DNA from: Actinomadura nitritigenes
Lineage (GTDB): Bacteria; Actinomycetota; Actinomycetes; Streptosporangiales; Streptosporangiaceae
Length of the DNA stretch: 64,000 nucleotides
Assembly: GCF_017573545.1 (NCBI RefSeq)
Contig: NZ_JAGEOK010000039.1
Span: forward strand, 1 to 64,000
Direction: 5' to 3'
Made by a program: the position numbers and the translations under genes. Below are positions 14,201 to 63,505 of this stretch, piece by piece; the stretch's first letter is position 1, and each line of letters starts with the position of its first letter. A model generated the notes under the pieces. That model was not told the DNA's origin and made no database searches. It saw nothing but the letters and a program-made list of their open reading frames with translations.

Positions 14201-14860
14201 GCGACGTGGCGGCGGTGACGTCCCGCAGCCGGTCGCGCCAGAACGCCTCCGCCGCGCCCTGGTCCCGGCCCGACAGCCAGGCCACGTAGTCGCGGAACGG
14301 ACGGCGCCGGGGCAGCAGCGGCGGCCGGCCTGCGCGCAGGTCGCGGTAGGCCTTCAGCACGTCGCCGAGCACGATGGACGCGCTCCACCCGTCGAGCAGC
14401 AGGTGGTGGTGGCTCCAGATCAGCTGGTGGCGGTCGCCGGCGAGCCGGACCAGCAGGATCCGGACCAGGCTGCGGCGGCCGAGGTCGGCCCCCCGCGCGC
14501 GGTCGCGGTCCATGAGCTCGTCCAGCGCCGCGTCCTGCTCCTCGGGGGACCGGTCGCGCCAGTCGAGCTCCTCCAGCGGCAGCGGCACCGACTCCGGCGG
14601 CGACACCAGGGTCAGCGGCGTCGCCGAGCCGGGCGACACGACCGTGCTGCGCAGCACGGTGTGCGCGGCGACCGTCAGCTCCCAGGCCCGCCGGAAGGCG
14701 CCGCGGTCGAGATCGCCCTCGATCAGCAGCCCGTGCTGGACCCAGTACATGCCCGAGCCGGGCGCCAGCTCGCTGTGGAAGAGCAGGCCCTGCTGGAGGG
14801 CTGTCAGGGGGTAGAGGTCCTCGATGGCACGCGCTGGCGCGTCGTCCTGCCGGAACGTGG

Positions 14861-14864
<4 letters not shown>
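1..14864 (-). CDS. NRPS C: synthetase with four complete modules and part of a fifth (3' end outside window)
   Basis: At least 4954 codons with no stop, running off the left edge inside an A domain. ATG 14864 overlaps the NRPS B stop as ATGA, so translation is coupled. Order: C(DCL)-A-T | C-A-T | C-A-T | C-A-T | C-A..., with module ends near residues 1046, 2111, 3158 and 4213. The start, MTTFRQDDAPARAIEDLYPLTAL then QQG, is a D-accepting C domain with an acceptor-type docking segment, matching the E domain that ends NRPS B. Pocket codes read from the DNA give Ser, Orn-like, basic/unassigned, Tyr-like and Asp/Asn-like. No E or TE domain lies in the visible part, so the termination module must be further left. 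I translated the key motifs by hand; the frame reads sensibly at both ends and no in-frame stop was found. Confidence 0.95.
2226..5390 (-). other. NRPS C module 4: C-A-T, Tyr-like aromatic
   Basis: C motif HHIVCDEWS. Pocket (FDAAVSET core near 3390) reads D-A-S-T-L-A-A-V-C-K, nine of ten with the Tyr code DASTVAAVCK and related to the GrsA Phe pocket. T motif GGHSL. Confidence 0.72.
5391..8530 (-). other. NRPS C module 3: C-A-T, unassigned, possibly basic residue
   Basis: C motif HHVVSDEWS. Pocket (FDAATGEI core near 6530) reads D-A-G-D-V-G-V-I-D-K. Asp at 278 without Lys at 239 resembles Arg/Orn-type pockets more than Glu types, but no exact code is known to me. T motif GGHSL within FFALGGHSL. 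Confidence 0.55.
8531..11725 (-). other. NRPS C module 2: C-A-T, Orn-like basic residue
   Basis: C motif HHVVSDEWS. A domain of the FDVFTGD type (near 9730), pocket D-V-G-E-V-T-A-V-D-K, differing by one residue from modules 7 and 8 of NRPS A. T motif GGHSL. Confidence 0.62.
11726..14864 (-). other. NRPS C module 1: C(DCL)-A-T, Ser-like
   Basis: C motif HHLLLDGWS (near 14400). Pocket (FDVSLWEL core near 12905) reads D-V-W-H-V-S-L-V-E-K, seven of ten with Ser. T motif GGHSL. The C domain should accept the D-Ser-ended chain of NRPS B. Confidence 0.78.
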
Positions 14865-28201
<13,337 letters not shown>

Positions 28202-28233
28202 GAATGCTCCACGTGAAGGCTTGGACGGGTCCG

Positions 28234-28249
28234 AGGCGCGCCGGCGCCT
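28234..28249 (-). terminator. Stem-loop between exporter gene and NRPS B
   Basis: Perfect 6-bp inverted repeat AGGCGC/GCGCCT with a 4-nt loop, five nucleotides after the exporter stop codon and before the NRPS B ribosome binding site (GGAG at 28210-28207, five bases from ATG). No T-run. It may be a weak terminator, an attenuator or an mRNA-end stabiliser; it is not clear that it splits the operon. Confidence 0.4.
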
Positions 28250-28254
28250 GCCGA

Positions 28255-30090
28255 TCAGTGCAAATAGATTGCCCGGTCGTCGGCTTTTCCGTTGCCGGCG
28301 CCCGGTTCCAGATATCCGCGCGCCTGCAGGGTGAACAGTTCCGCGTACAGGCCGTCGGCGGCCATTAGTTCGTCATGGGTGCCGTGTTCGACGACCTTTC
28401 CCGAACGGAGCACGACGATGCGGTCGGCCGTGCGGACGGTCGAGAACCGGTGCGAGATCAGCAGGACGGTCCGGCCCTGGTAGAGCTCGCGGACGCTGTC
28501 GAACAGGGCCCGCTCCGCGCGCGCGTCCAGGGACGCGCTCGGCTCGTCGAGGATGACCAGCGGGGCCGAGCGCAGGAACGCCCGGGCCAGCGCCACCCGC
28601 TGCCACTGCCCGAGCGAGAGGTCCTGGCCCTCGCCGAACTGCGGCGACAGGATCGTCTGGTAGCCGTCGGGGAGCGCGGCGAGGAACCCGTCCGCGCCCG
28701 CCGCGCGGGCGGCGTCGCGGACGGCCTCCTCGGCCGGGTCCCGCTCGGCCGCCCCGATCCTGATGTTGTCCTCGGCGGGCAGGGCGTAGCGGATGAAGTC
28801 CTGGAAGAGCACCGCGACCGACTCGCGCCAGGTCGCGGCGTCGAAGTCCGCCAGGTCGGCGCCGTCGACCAGGATGCGGCCGTCCTCGGGCGCGTACAGC
28901 CCGGCAAGCAGCTTCGCCAGGGTGGTCTTGCCCGACCCGTTCTCGCCCACCAGCGCCACGACCTCGCCCGCCTCCATCCGCAGCGAGACCTGCTCCAGCG
29001 CGCGCCGGTCGGATCCCTGGTAGGTGAACGAGACGTCCTGCGCCTCGATGGTCTCGAAGGCGGCGGGGGCGGCGTCCCCGGTGCGTTCGCGCTCGATCTC
29101 GGGACGCAGCGCGAGGAACTCCTCCAGGTCGCGCACGAGCGGCGCGGACTCGAAGAACTCGTTGCTCGACCCGATGCCGTCGACCAGTTTCTGGCTGAAG
29201 ACCAGCAGCGCCCCGGCGGTCGTCGCGGTCTCGGCGAGGCTCATGCCCGCCCACCGGTTGAGGGCGATCAGAACCCCTGCGGCCAGCGCCAGCACCAGCC
29301 CGCTGCCGACGGAGGCCAGCAACGCGGAGTAGAACCGCTTGCGCAGGTTGGCCGCGAGCAGCGTCAGCCTGCGCTCCATGATCGAGAGCCATCGCCGGGC
29401 CAGGTAGCCCTCCAGGTTGAAGGCGCGGATCTCCTTGGCCGGCTCCCTGGTCGTGAGCAGATCGAACAGGTAGGTGCGGCTCCGGTCGTCGGCGGTGGTC
29501 TCGGTGACGAACTCGAAGTGCTGTTCGCCGCCCCGGACGCCGCCGAGCCACACCGGCACCGCGGCCAGCACGACGAACAGCGCGATCCACGGCTGGATCA
29601 AGATCATCGCCAGCGCGACCGCGACCAGCGTGAACACCACCTGCCCGATGGTGACCAGGCTCTCCACCATGCGGGCGGGCCGGGTGAGCGCGCTGGTCGC
29701 CGCCCGGTGCAGCCGGTCGTGGAACCGCGAGTCGTCGAAGTCGGCCAGGTCCGCCAGGCACGCCACGCCCATGATCTCGCGGCACACGTGCAGGCCGGTG
29801 CGCTCGCTGAGCAGCAGCCGGCGGTTGGCGATGACGGCCTCGGCGACCGCGATGAGGATGTTGGCCGCCACGAAGCCGACCATGCCGAGGGCCAGCTTGT
29901 CGGGGTCGCCGCCGCCGTTCTCGGCGATGAGCCCGGAAAGCAGCGACTGCAATTGGACGACGAGCACAAAGATGCCGAAGGCCTGGACCAGGTCCATGAC
30001 CACGACGACGATGAATTCTTTTCGGCTGGCCGCCCACACCAGCTTTATCGCCGCAATGACGAGGTGGAGCATTCCGCCGATATTGCGCAC
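28255..30090 (-). CDS. ABC exporter, fused membrane and ATPase domains (half-transporter)
   Basis: 611 aa. The N-terminal ~330 residues form a type-1 ABC exporter membrane domain with about six hydrophobic segments (FIVVVVMDLVQAFGIFVLVV at the start; MILIQPWIALFVVLAAVPVW in the middle). The nucleotide-binding domain has Walker A GENGSGKTT (382-390), Q-loop FQDF (~429), signature LSLGQ (491-495, a variant of LSGGQ), Walker B VILDEP with Asp515-Glu516, and H-loop His547 (SHRF). It should work as a dimer to export the peptide. The start is uncertain: GTG 30090 or ATG 30072 (MLHLVIAA), neither with a good Shine-Dalgarno. It lies between the permease gene and NRPS B, 53 nt before the latter, and is probably co-transcribed with it. 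An unusual FQDFIRYALPAEDNI segment follows the Q-loop. Confidence 0.92.
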   Translation of the reverse strand: MRNIGGMLHLVIAAIKLVWAASRKEFIVVVVMDLVQAFGIFVLVVQLQSLLSGLIAENGGGDPDKLALGMVGFVAANILIAVAEAVIANRRLLLSERTGLHVCREIMGVACLADLADFDDSRFHDRLHRAATSALTRPARMVESLVTIGQVVFTLVAVALAMILIQPWIALFVVLAAVPVWLGGVRGGEQHFEFVTETTADDRSRTYLFDLLTTREPAKEIRAFNLEGYLARRWLSIMERRLTLLAANLRKRFYSALLASVGSGLVLALAAGVLIALNRWAGMSLAETATTAGALLVFSQKLVDGIGSSNEFFESAPLVRDLEEFLALRPEIERERTGDAAPAAFETIEAQDVSFTYQGSDRRALEQVSLRMEAGEVVALVGENGSGKTTLAKLLAGLYAPEDGRILVDGADLADFDAATWRESVAVLFQDFIRYALPAEDNIRIGAAERDPAEEAVRDAARAAGADGFLAALPDGYQTILSPQFGEGQDLSLGQWQRVALARAFLRSAPLVILDEPSASLDARAERALFDSVRELYQGRTVLLISHRFSTVRTADRIVVLRSGKVVEHGTHDELMAADGLYAELFTLQARGYLEPGAGNGKADDRAIYLH

Positions 30091-30149
30091 CCGGCCATGC
30101 TTACACAGCTCACCAGGGCTGCCAATAGACGCTACAAGCGCGCCAGATC

Positions 30150-30163
30150 GGCTCCACCGAGCC
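30150..30163 (-). terminator. Small stem-loop in the gap after the permease gene
   Basis: Perfect 5-bp inverted repeat GGCTC/GAGCC with a 4-nt loop, 24 nt after the permease TAA. No T-run follows. It is the only structure I see in the 96-nt gap before the exporter gene; a TTGGCA hexamer downstream could be a -35 box but has no convincing -10 partner. Confidence 0.3.
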
Positions 30164-30186
30164 TCCAGCGATGAACGTTCTGCGCT

Positions 30187-32673
30187 TTATTCGAGTGCCC
30201 GTCCGGAAATGGCCGGGGGCTCGCGTCCGGCGAACAGCCAGCCCGCCCCGGCGGCGACCAGGGGAACACCGGCCGCGACCCCGATCAGGTAGAGGACGGG
30301 TACCTGGGAGAGCCTGCCGATGTCGCTGCTGTACCCGGCGAGCAGCCCGGCGTAGGCGCCGAGCGAGCCGAGGACGACGCCGAGCAGCGCCAGCGCCCCG
30401 GCGGTGGCCGCGGTGATGGTCCGGCGGACGCGGCCGCTCGCGCCGGTCGCGGTGAGCGTGCGCAGGTCGCGGGCGGCCTCGATGCGGATGAGCCCGACGG
30501 TCATCGCCAGGACGCCGAGCGCGAGGAGCATGCCGGCGAGCGCGGCGCCGAGCCTGATCCGCCCGAGCGAGCGCTGGTCGCGGCGCGACTCGATGGTCAC
30601 GCCCGCCTCCGCCGCGATGTGCCGGGCGGCGACTCTCTGGTCGGCGGTGAGCGGCCTGCCGGACTCGATCAGCCAGCCCGCGGGGACGCGCTTCCAGTGC
30701 CGGCGGTCGAGGCCCGCGGTGGTCAGGACCGAGTCGGGGTCGGAGGTGTAGGCCGTGCCCTTGACGCGCTGGACGTTCTCGAGCACCTCCGGCTTGGAGA
30801 CCGACGGGATCTCCAGCCGCCCGGTCTGCGTGGTGATCACGTCGGTGCGCGGGTCGATCTTGGCCGGGTCGACGTGGAGGTAGGCGAGCAGTTGCGGGTT
30901 GGCGAGGTAGAGGGGGACGGACCGGAGCGCGCCGTCGGCCCGCCCGCCGTCCTCGCCTCCGCCCTGGTCCGAGGAGGAGCCGCCGGTCGGGATGCCCAGG
31001 TCGGCGACCGGCTGCCCGCCCTGCGCGTCCTCGAACCCGGGCTCGGGTTTGATGGCCGGGTCGGCCGCCATCTCCAGCGGGATCACGCGCGCGCCGCCGA
31101 GCCGCCCCGCGATCAGGTTCATCTGGGCCGACAGGTCGGCCAGCTCGCGGGCGCTGCGGATCGGCACGACGGCGTCGCCGCGCTGCCCGATCCGGACGAG
31201 CATCTGCCGGTCGGACAGGTTGCCGGTGGCGGCGGTGTCCTGGGCGGCGGCCGTGGAGACGATGACGGCGACCGGGATGCCCAGCGCCAGGCTGACCGCC
31301 GCCAGGGCCGCCGCCGAGCGGGACCGGTGGCGCGCGAGGTCGCGCAGCGCGAGCCGTACCGCGATCGGCGCCCGCGCGCCGAGCAGCGCCAGCATCTTGA
31401 TCGCCGGCGGGCCGGCGAACAGGATGCCGAGCACCGTGCAGAACGTGCCGAGGACGATCAGCGGCGGGCTGGTCTGGTCGGCCAGGGCCAGGCAGGTCAC
31501 GCCGGCGGCGAGGAAGAGCACGGCGAGCAGCGCGGGACGATGCGACGCCTTGGGCCGCGGCGGCCGGTCGGACAGAGCCTGGACGACCGGGACACGCGCC
31601 ACGGTGCGCGCCGGCCACCACGCGGCGGCGGTCGCCATCACGACCGCGAGCACCGCGCACTCCAGGATCAGCGACCAGGACGGACTCAGCGGGCTGATGC
31701 GGTGCTCGGCCGCGGTCTCCAGCGTGCCGGACACCGGCATCCAGGCCAGAACACCCGCCAGCGTGCCGGCGGCGGCCGCGATGGCGCCGACCGCCGCGCC
31801 GTTGGCCAGCATCACCAGCCGGAGCTGGCGCTGGGTGGCGCCGATCGCGGCGAGCATGCCGATCTGGCGCAGCCGGCGTTGCGCGATGACGGCGAAGGCC
31901 GCCGCCGCCACGAGCGACACCAGCATGAGCAGGACCGTGGCGACGGCGAGGACGCCGGCCGCCGCCTGCCCGCCGCCGCGCAGGGTGTCGGTGACCAGCG
32001 GCGTCCTGGAGGCCTGCCGGTAGGCGTCGAACGTCTCGGGCGAGACCTTGGCGAGCACGGTCACCGACTGGGGTGCCGCGGCGCCCGCCGGCGGGACGAG
32101 CGCGAACTCGTCGCGCAGGTCGCGCGGGTTCTCCACGATGCCGACGACGGTGCGGTCCTCGCCCCCCGCGGTGAGCGTGCCGCCGATATGCAGGCCGAGC
32201 ATCCCGGCGGCGCCGTCGGTCAGCGCCGTTTCGCCGGGCCCCCGGGGAAGGCGTCCCTGATCGACCGCGAGCAGCGGCGCCCCGTAGACGCCGCGCGGGT
32301 CGGCCGCGCGCACTTCGAGGGACTCGACCGAGCCCGGGACCGGCACGAACCGGCGGCCGATCACCTCGATGGTGCCGAGCTTCCGCCGGGCGAGCGCGAC
32401 GGCGTCGGCGAGCGCGCGCGGATCGGTGCCGTCCAGCCGGACGAGATGGTCGGCATTGCCGTAACGGGCGTCGGCGCGCGGCGTGAGGTCGACCGCGGCC
32501 GAGCCGCCGACGACGGCGCCGAACACCGCCAGCGCGAGCAGCGTCGTCACCACGATCTGCTGCCGCCAGCCGCGGCGCAGCAGCCGCCAGGCCCAGCGGA
32601 CGACGGCCCGGCGGGCGGCGACGCCGCCGTTGGCGGGCCCGTCCAGCGGCGGCCGCTCCGCCGTGAGTGTCAC
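30187..32673 (-). CDS. FtsX-like ABC transporter permease
   Basis: 828 aa from GTG 32673 (overlapping the ATPase stop as GTGA) to TAA. One TM helix lies at about residues 40-61, followed by a large extracytoplasmic domain, then an FtsX-type block of three helices (..VLLMLVSLVAAAAFAVIAQR.., with the cytoplasmic IGMLAAIGATQRQLR loop typical of FtsX). Two more hydrophobic segments lead to LALRDLARHRSRSAAAL, a second extracytoplasmic domain, and a C-terminal FtsX block (RDLRTLTATGASGRVRRT). This duplicated FtsX layout with about ten helices is common for actinobacterial permeases encoded beside a PadR regulator and a MacB/LolD ATPase. It likely works with the preceding ATPase in peptide efflux or membrane self-protection. 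No signal peptide is needed because the first helix is the anchor. Confidence 0.9.
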   Translation of the reverse strand: MTLTAERPPLDGPANGGVAARRAVVRWAWRLLRRGWRQQIVVTTLLALAVFGAVVGGSAAVDLTPRADARYGNADHLVRLDGTDPRALADAVALARRKLGTIEVIGRRFVPVPGSVESLEVRAADPRGVYGAPLLAVDQGRLPRGPGETALTDGAAGMLGLHIGGTLTAGGEDRTVVGIVENPRDLRDEFALVPPAGAAAPQSVTVLAKVSPETFDAYRQASRTPLVTDTLRGGGQAAAGVLAVATVLLMLVSLVAAAAFAVIAQRRLRQIGMLAAIGATQRQLRLVMLANGAAVGAIAAAAGTLAGVLAWMPVSGTLETAAEHRISPLSPSWSLILECAVLAVVMATAAAWWPARTVARVPVVQALSDRPPRPKASHRPALLAVLFLAAGVTCLALADQTSPPLIVLGTFCTVLGILFAGPPAIKMLALLGARAPIAVRLALRDLARHRSRSAAALAAVSLALGIPVAVIVSTAAAQDTAATGNLSDRQMLVRIGQRGDAVVPIRSARELADLSAQMNLIAGRLGGARVIPLEMAADPAIKPEPGFEDAQGGQPVADLGIPTGGSSSDQGGGEDGGRADGALRSVPLYLANPQLLAYLHVDPAKIDPRTDVITTQTGRLEIPSVSKPEVLENVQRVKGTAYTSDPDSVLTTAGLDRRHWKRVPAGWLIESGRPLTADQRVAARHIAAEAGVTIESRRDQRSLGRIRLGAALAGMLLALGVLAMTVGLIRIEAARDLRTLTATGASGRVRRTITAATAGALALLGVVLGSLGAYAGLLAGYSSDIGRLSQVPVLYLIGVAAGVPLVAAGAGWLFAGREPPAISGRALE

Positions 32674-33392
32674 TGCTGGCCTCCGGTGAGCAGCGAGTCG
32701 GCGCCGGGCGGCGTGATGGTCTGGTCGACGATCCGGCCGTCCCGGATGAAGACGACCCGGTCGGCCCAGGAGGCGAGCTGGGAGTCGTGCGTGACGATGA
32801 GGCCGGCCACCTTGTCGCGGCACGCGGTGCGCAGCAACCGCATCACCGTCTCGCCGTTCACCGAGTCGAGCGCCCCGGTCGGCTCGTCGGCCAGCAGCAC
32901 CTGCCGGTCGCCGACGACGGCGCGCGCGATCGCGACACGCTGGCGCTCCCCGCCCGACAGCTCGTCGGGGTAGTGTCCGGCGCGGTCGCGGAGCCCCAGG
33001 CGGTCGAGGGCCTCCAGGCCGATGCCCCGGGCGGCGCGCAGGCCGGTGCCGTCGAGCTCCAGCGGCAACGTGACGTTCTCCACCACGGTGAGGCCGGGGA
33101 GCAGGTTGAAGTCCTGGAAGACGTAGCCGATCAGCCGCCGCCGCATCTTGGCCCGGTCGTTGCCCGAGGTCCGGGACAGGTCGATGCCCGCGATGACCAC
33201 GCGGCCGCCGCTCGGCTCCTCCAGGCTCCCGGCGATGGTCAGCAGCGTGCTCTTGCCCGACCCACTGGGGCCCATGATGGCGACCAGCTCGCCGTGGTTC
33301 ACCGCGAGGTTGACCTCGTCGAGGGCGCGCACCTCGTTGGGCGGCGTGCCGTAGACCTTGGAAACCTGCTGCAACTCGATGGCGGCGGTCAC
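32670..33392 (-). CDS. ABC transporter ATP-binding protein (MacB/LolD type)
   Basis: 240 aa. Walker A GPSGSGKST (residues 41-49), Q-loop Gln93 (YVFQDFNLL), signature LSGGE (145-149), Walker B LLADEP with Asp169-Glu170, H-loop His202 (VTHD). The sequence between Q-loop and signature (LPGLTVVENVTLPL) and the overall length are those of ATPases that pair with FtsX/MacB-type permeases. The GTG start at 33392 has GGAGGT six bases upstream and overlaps the padR stop; its own TGA overlaps the GTG of the permease, so the three genes form a tight operon. Likely function: energising export or resistance to the cluster's peptide at the membrane; the substrate is inferred from location only. Confidence 0.93.
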   Translation of the reverse strand: MTAAIELQQVSKVYGTPPNEVRALDEVNLAVNHGELVAIMGPSGSGKSTLLTIAGSLEEPSGGRVVIAGIDLSRTSGNDRAKMRRRLIGYVFQDFNLLPGLTVVENVTLPLELDGTGLRAARGIGLEALDRLGLRDRAGHYPDELSGGERQRVAIARAVVGDRQVLLADEPTGALDSVNGETVMRLLRTACRDKVAGLIVTHDSQLASWADRVVFIRDGRIVDQTITPPGADSLLTGGQQ

Positions 33393-33997
33393 CGGGGCAC
33401 CTCCACGTCCGGCCTCGACGGCGCCTGGTCCGGGCCGGCGGCCCCCGGACCCGGGTCCTGCCGGGCACCGTCGCGCCGCGCGCTCTGCCTGAGCCGCGTC
33501 TCGGCGCCTTCGATCCAGCGGAACGCCGCCTCCAGCCGGAAGAGCTCCGCGTCCACCACCAGTGCCAGGCCGAGGTCGTCGGGCGACGCCTGGCTCTTGA
33601 GCGTGGTGTAGCGCTGCATGTTCTCCACGAGATGCCGCCGGTGGACCTGGAGGATCTCGTGGACGTCGACCCCCGGGACCTTCAGCGCCACCATCACCTT
33701 GATGACCAGCTCGTCGCGGGGCGGGGGGTTGACCCCCGAGGGGGCGTGCAGCCAGCCCATCAGCTCGTACCGGCCCGCCTGGGTGAGCCGGTAGCGCTTC
33801 TGGGAGGACCGTTCGACCTCCTGGTCGTCGTCGGACTCGATGAGCGCGTCGCGCTCCAGGCGCTGCAGGGTCGTGTAGACCTGCCCGACGTTGAGCGGCC
33901 ACAGCTCGCCGGTGCGCGCCTCGAACTCCTCCCGCAGCCGCAGGCCGTACTTGGGGCCCTCGGCCAGCAGCGAGAGCAGTGCATGTCGGATGCTCAT
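33389..33997 (-). CDS. PadR-family transcriptional regulator
   Basis: 202 aa from the ATG at 33997, chosen because GGAGGG lies five bases upstream and MSIRHALLSLLAEGPKYGLRL is the standard start of PadR proteins. The N-terminal ~80 residues form the winged helix (ELWPLNVGQVYTTLQRLERDALI is the recognition-helix region; SQKRYRLTQAGRYEL is the wing). The C-terminal part is helical with charged stretches, as in two-domain PadR proteins that dimerise through it. These proteins usually repress neighbouring drug or peptide exporters and release DNA on ligand binding. Its TGA overlaps the GTG of the ABC ATPase gene (GTGA, 33392-33389), which indicates coupled translation and a shared promoter with a dyad over the -10 box. 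It probably senses the peptide or an intermediate (inference). Confidence 0.93.
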   Translation of the reverse strand: MSIRHALLSLLAEGPKYGLRLREEFEARTGELWPLNVGQVYTTLQRLERDALIESDDDQEVERSSQKRYRLTQAGRYELMGWLHAPSGVNPPPRDELVIKVMVALKVPGVDVHEILQVHRRHLVENMQRYTTLKSQASPDDLGLALVVDAELFRLEAAFRWIEGAETRLRQSARRDGARQDPGPGAAGPDQAPSRPDVEVPR

Positions 33998-34015
33998 GGG
34001 CGCCCTCCGGTGAGG

Positions 34016-34038
34016 ATACTCGGTACTATACCCGATAT
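34016..34038. promoter_or_regulatory. Imperfect dyad over the -10 box, likely PadR operator
   Basis: On the + strand, ATACTCGG (34016-34023) and CCGATAT (34032-34038) form an imperfect inverted repeat that brackets and covers the -10 hexamer. PadR-family repressors commonly bind AT-rich dyads of this size in their own promoters, so autoregulation of the adjacent padR gene is the natural reading; binding itself is inference. Confidence 0.5.
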
Positions 34039-34053
34039 ACTCCACGCGGCCAA
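34025..34053 (-). promoter_or_regulatory. Sigma70-like promoter of the padR-ABC operon
   Basis: On the minus strand, TTGGCC (34053-34048) is followed after exactly 17 nt by TATAGT (34030-34025): four of six matches to TTGACA and five of six to TATAAT. Transcription would start near 34018, leaving a 5' leader of about 20 nt with GGAGGG five bases before the ATG at 33997. The stretch is AT-rich against a very GC-rich background. Confidence 0.65.
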
Positions 34054-34083
34054 CGCCCCCTCGCACGTTCGTACGAGAGGGCG
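34054..34083 (-). terminator. Hairpin terminator after NRPS A
   Basis: Inverted repeat 12 nt downstream of the NRPS A stop: arms CGCCCCCTCG (34054-34063) and CGAGAGGGCG (34074-34083) pair at 9 of 10 positions, and a further ACG/CGT can pair inside the 10-nt loop. No T-run follows on the minus strand, which is common for actinobacterial terminators. It lies between the NRPS A stop and the -35 box of the padR promoter, so it probably separates the two transcripts. Confidence 0.6.
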
Positions 34084-34095
34084 CAGGCGGCTCGG

Positions 34096-62397
<28,302 letters not shown>

Positions 62398-62402
62398 CGG
62401 GA

Positions 62403-62408
62403 CCCTCC
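62403..62408 (-). promoter_or_regulatory. Ribosome binding site fixing the NRPS A start
   Basis: The minus strand reads GGAGGG, five bases (TCCCG), then ATG at 62397. This strong Shine-Dalgarno selects the ATG at 62397 (protein start MLSESKRRLLERRLRG) over an in-frame GTG 14 codons upstream at 62439, which would put the Shine-Dalgarno inside the coding region. Confidence 0.8.
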
Positions 62409-62473
62409 GTGGGAGAGATCGGGCGGGACGGGCGACCACGCGGGGGGCGGACCCGGCGAGGACGCGGGGCGGA

Positions 62474-63505
62474 TCAGACGAGGACGCCGAGCAGCTCGTC
62501 CACGCTCCGCAGGATCGAGGCGTGGTCGAAACCGAAGTCGATGAGGCAGGCGACCTCGTCGACGTCCCAGGACGCGACGGTCGCCAGCCGTTCGGGGATC
62601 TCGGCGGCGGTGCACACGAGCCCGGTGTCGATGTAGCGGGACGCGCCCGCCGCCGCGATCGCGTCGCGGTCCGCGGCGGTCATCGCGGTGAACGCGGCGG
62701 CGTCCTTGACGGCGGCGACGTTGGACGCGTCGAGCCGCATCGACGTCGTCAGGTAGCGGGCCAGCTCCGCCTCGGCCCGCTCGGCGGCCGCGGCGGAACC
62801 GTCCAGGACGTGGGTGTGCAGCATCAGCGTGACGTGGCCGCGCCCGCCGCCGTGCTCCGCCCTGGTCTTCCGGTAGGCGGCGATCTTGTCGCGCAGCTCG
62901 CCGGGGCGCTGCCCGACCAGATGGGTGAGCACCCCGGCGCCCAGGGAGCCGGCCAGCTCGAACGTGCCCACGCTGCCGCCCGAGGTGAGCCACATCGGCA
63001 GCTCCGGCCGCACCGGGCGGGGCCGGGTGGTGATCTCGATTTCGCGGCCGGCCGCGTCGGTGAAGGTCCGCGCCTCGCCGCGCCACAGCGCACGGACGGC
63101 GTCGACGCCGTCCCGCATGACCCGCCGCCGGTCCGCCGCGTCGAACCGGGACAGCACGAAGTCGGCCCCGTGCCAGCCGGAGGCGAACGAGATCCCGGCG
63201 CGGCCGCCCGACAGCCGGTCGACGACGGCCCACTCCTCGGCGACGCGCACAGGGTGGTGCAGCGGCAGGACCACGCTGCCGGCCCGGATCTCGATGCGCC
63301 GCGTGGTCGCCGCGACCGCGGCCGCCGGGACGGACGGGTTCGGAAAGAGGCTCCCGAAGTCGGCGAAGTGCCGTTCGGGGATCCACACGGCCTCGAGGCC
63401 CGCCTCGTCGGCGAGGCGGGCCGTTCGGAGCAGGACGTCGTAGGGCGCGGCGGCGGGGTCGTGCGCACCGCCCGCGGAGAAGTAGGAGAGGCTGACGGTC
63501 ACCAT
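62474..63505 (-). CDS. Luciferase-like FMN-dependent monooxygenase (natural-product LLM family)
   Basis: 343 aa, a complete TIM-barrel flavin monooxygenase of the bacterial-luciferase superfamily. The N-terminus VSLSYFSAG, the segment WIPERHFADFGSLFPNPS near residue 45, VVLPLHHPVRVAEEWAVVD near residue 85, and especially GRAGISFASGWHGADFVL near residue 105 are hallmarks of the secondary-metabolism LLM subfamily (MupA/Atu3640-like), which is usually embedded in or next to NRPS/PKS genes. It should use FMNH2 and O2 to oxidise an intermediate; the substrate is unknown. The ATG at 63505 gives a 7-nt overlap with the upstream cupin gene; a GTG one codon later (63502) would give the 4-nt GTGA overlap used elsewhere in this cluster, so either may start translation. 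76 nt separate its TGA from NRPS A, and I see no promoter there, so co-transcription with NRPS A is likely. Confidence 0.88.
   Translation of the reverse strand: MVTVSLSYFSAGGAHDPAAAPYDVLLRTARLADEAGLEAVWIPERHFADFGSLFPNPSVPAAAVAATTRRIEIRAGSVVLPLHHPVRVAEEWAVVDRLSGGRAGISFASGWHGADFVLSRFDAADRRRVMRDGVDAVRALWRGEARTFTDAAGREIEITTRPRPVRPELPMWLTSGGSVGTFELAGSLGAGVLTHLVGQRPGELRDKIAAYRKTRAEHGGGRGHVTLMLHTHVLDGSAAAAERAEAELARYLTTSMRLDASNVAAVKDAAAFTAMTAADRDAIAAAGASRYIDTGLVCTAAEIPERLATVASWDVDEVACLIDFGFDHASILRSVDELLGVLV

Noticed and set aside
11326..14388. Long minus-strand frames in other phases (e.g. 11326-14388, 751-3078, 22287-26666, 50000-54499)
   Set aside because: They are Arg/Ala/Gly/Pro-rich shadows lying inside NRPS genes whose true frame carries all the NRPS motifs.
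30091..30186. Promoter for the ABC exporter in the 96-nt gap
   Set aside because: A TTGGCA hexamer is present, but no acceptable -10 box lies 16-18 nt downstream; not strong enough to report as a feature.
32670..33902. ABC ATPase as a longer protein starting at 33902
   Set aside because: Upstream of GTG 33392 the frame is out-of-phase padR sequence, while GTG 33392 has a good ribosome binding site and the protein starts properly at IELQQVSKVYG.
62398..62439. Earlier in-frame GTG start for NRPS A at 62439
   Set aside because: The Shine-Dalgarno GGAGGG five bases before the ATG at 62397 would lie inside the coding region, and the extra residues MVARPARSLPRRVP look like a translated leader.
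62398..62473. Promoter between the monooxygenase gene and NRPS A
   Set aside because: I see only a GC-rich stretch with a ribosome binding site and no plausible -35/-10 pair.
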